This document shows positions 5,008-5,759 of a DNA stretch of 5,759 nucleotides, piece by piece. Position numbers and translations under genes: made by a program. Numbering within the stretch: position 1 is the stretch's first letter; each line of letters opens with the position of its first letter. The notes below the pieces were generated by a model. The model saw only the letters and a list, made by a program, of their open reading frames with translations. It searched no databases and had not been told where the DNA came from. This stretch comes from Syntrophomonadaceae bacterium (GTDB taxonomy: Bacteria > Bacillota > Dethiobacteria > DTU022): NCBI GenBank assembly GCA_003553895.1, contig PWFM01000053.1, positions 1 through 5,759 on the forward strand. The letters are read 5' to 3'.

Positions 5008-5759
5008 CTTATTATACAAAGTCGCCAGTGATATATTCAAGGCTTGAGCCGCCTTTTTTTTACCTTCCAGGGTTTCACCATACCTGGTCAGGGCCAGCTT
5101 GAGCATCATCTGCTCCATCTTGTCAAGAGGGATAATTTCATCAAAGGGTTGTGATTCTTTTACACCCAGCCTGCCGATATAAGGGGAAAGTTGGTGGTGT
5201 TCAATGACATTACCGTCGGCCAGGACCATGGCCCTTTCTATAGCGCTTTTAAGTTCGCTGATATTGCCCGGCCAATCGTAATCAACCATTTCCTGCATGG
5301 CTCGCGGAGATATTTCTCTGATCTTTTTCCCAAGCTTGCGGTTGAGGCGATTGATCAGTTCTTCAGCCAGCAGGGGGATATCTTCAGGACGATTACGCAG
5401 CGGAGGCAGGGTTATGGTAGTTTTGCCAAGCATTCGGTACAACTCTTCAGAAAAATTACCCTGCAGGGAAGCATTGAGCAAATTTTCACTGGCCGAGGCA
5501 ATGATCCTGACATCAACCTGGATGGTCTGTTCCCCACCAATACGGCAGAACCGCTGTTCTTCCATGACTGCGCTCAACTGTTTCTGGAGATCCGGATTAA
5601 GGGAGTTCACTTCTTTAATAAACAGGGTGCTGCCCTGAGCCAATTCGATTTTGCCGAGCCTGGTCCTTAAAACTCCCGGCATAGCCCCTTTCTCACAGCC
5701 AAAAAGTTCAATTTCCTGCAAAGAATCAGGCACGGCAGAGCAGTCGATAATGATCAGGG
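4993..5759 (-). CDS. Sigma-54-activator-like AAA+ regulator with Fis-type HTH and degenerate catalytic motifs (C-terminal 254 residues; 5' end outside the window)
   Basis: The open frame enters from the right edge; the GTG at 5733 is internal, because homology continues upstream of it (LIIIDCSAVPDSLQEIELFG aligns with the family's PFVAINCAALPE..ELFG). Numbering the visible residues from 1, the AAA+ core runs to about 195 and a Fis-type helix-turn-helix (KKKAAQALNISLATLYNKLKK) ends the chain. The fold markers VDVRIIA (81-87), LPPLRNRPEDIP (117-128) and YDWPGN (160-165) are kept. Key residues are not: GAFTGA reads GAMPGV (24-29); the Walker B LFLDE reads LFIKE (Lys48 for Asp); the sensor I Asn is Ser90; the arginine-finger positions of FRxDLxxRL are Ser103 and Met109; and the sensor II Arg of NVREL is Ser167. 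It probably binds DNA and controls the adjoining operon, but not as a normal sigma-54 ATPase. TyrR is a precedent for loss of GAFTGA. The Walker A motif and the sensory domain lie outside the window. Confidence 0.9.
   Translation of the reverse strand, partial: LIIIDCSAVPDSLQEIELFGCEKGAMPGVLRTRLGKIELAQGSTLFIKEVNSLNPDLQKQLSAVMEEQRFCRIGGEQTIQVDVRIIASASENLLNASLQGNFSEELYRMLGKTTITLPPLRNRPEDIPLLAEELINRLNRKLGKKIREISPRAMQEMVDYDWPGNISELKSAIERAMVLADGNVIEHHQLSPYIGRLGVKESQPFDEIIPLDKMEQMMLKLALTRYGETLEGKKKAAQALNISLATLYNKLKKI

Noticed and set aside
5191..5670. A 159-codon plus-strand open frame opposite the regulator
   Set aside because: It is antisense to conserved AAA+ coding sequence and shows no family features of its own.
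5731..5733. GTG as the start of the regulator gene
   Set aside because: The frame stays open to the window edge and the residues upstream align with the conserved AAA+ core, so this is an internal valine codon.

Overview
The window carries one compact block of seven genes, all on the minus strand, so the transcript reads from high to low coordinates. In order of transcription they are: the 3' part of a regulator with a sigma-54-activator-type AAA+ domain and a Fis-type helix-turn-helix (5759-4993, running in from outside); succinyl-CoA synthetase beta and alpha (sucC 4957-3854, sucD 3768-2899); the catalytic and cobalamin-binding subunits of methylmalonyl-CoA mutase as two separate proteins (2821-1148 and 1084-680); methylmalonyl-CoA epimerase (663-265); and the 5' end of a biotin-dependent carboxyltransferase of the methylmalonyl-CoA decarboxylase / propionyl-CoA carboxylase / transcarboxylase type (212-1, running out of the window).

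Together the enzymes form the methylmalonyl-CoA branch between succinate and propionyl-CoA, and gene order follows reaction order: succinate -> succinyl-CoA (SucCD) -> (R)-methylmalonyl-CoA (mutase) -> (S)-methylmalonyl-CoA (epimerase) -> carboxyl removal or transfer to give propionyl-CoA. The chemistry is reversible, so the same set could serve propionate production or syntrophic propionate oxidation, where SucCD would yield ATP. Sequence alone does not settle the direction.

The organism is probably an anaerobic Gram-positive bacterium of the Peptococcaceae / Desulfotomaculia kind. Reasons are the strong GGAGG-type ribosome binding sites, frequent TTG starts, a two-subunit mutase, and a layout resembling the methylmalonyl-CoA ('mmc') cluster that I recall from the propionate-oxidising syntroph Pelotomaculum. 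This placement is an inference, not a match I could test.

Gaps between genes are short (16 to 85 bases). None holds a convincing terminator, riboswitch or RNA gene, so sucC through the carboxyltransferase look like one operon, perhaps with its own sigma-A-type promoter at the end of the regulator gene (4979-5007). Two inverted repeats lie in the sucC-sucD and sucD-mutase gaps.

The most unusual item is the regulator. Its AAA+ fold is clearly recognisable and the frame is open, yet the sigma-54-contacting GAFTGA loop, the Walker B aspartate, the sensor I asparagine, both arginine-finger positions and the sensor II arginine are all replaced. It looks like a sigma-54-type activator converted into an ATPase-dead, sigma-54-independent regulator, and no -24/-12 promoter is visible before the genes it precedes.
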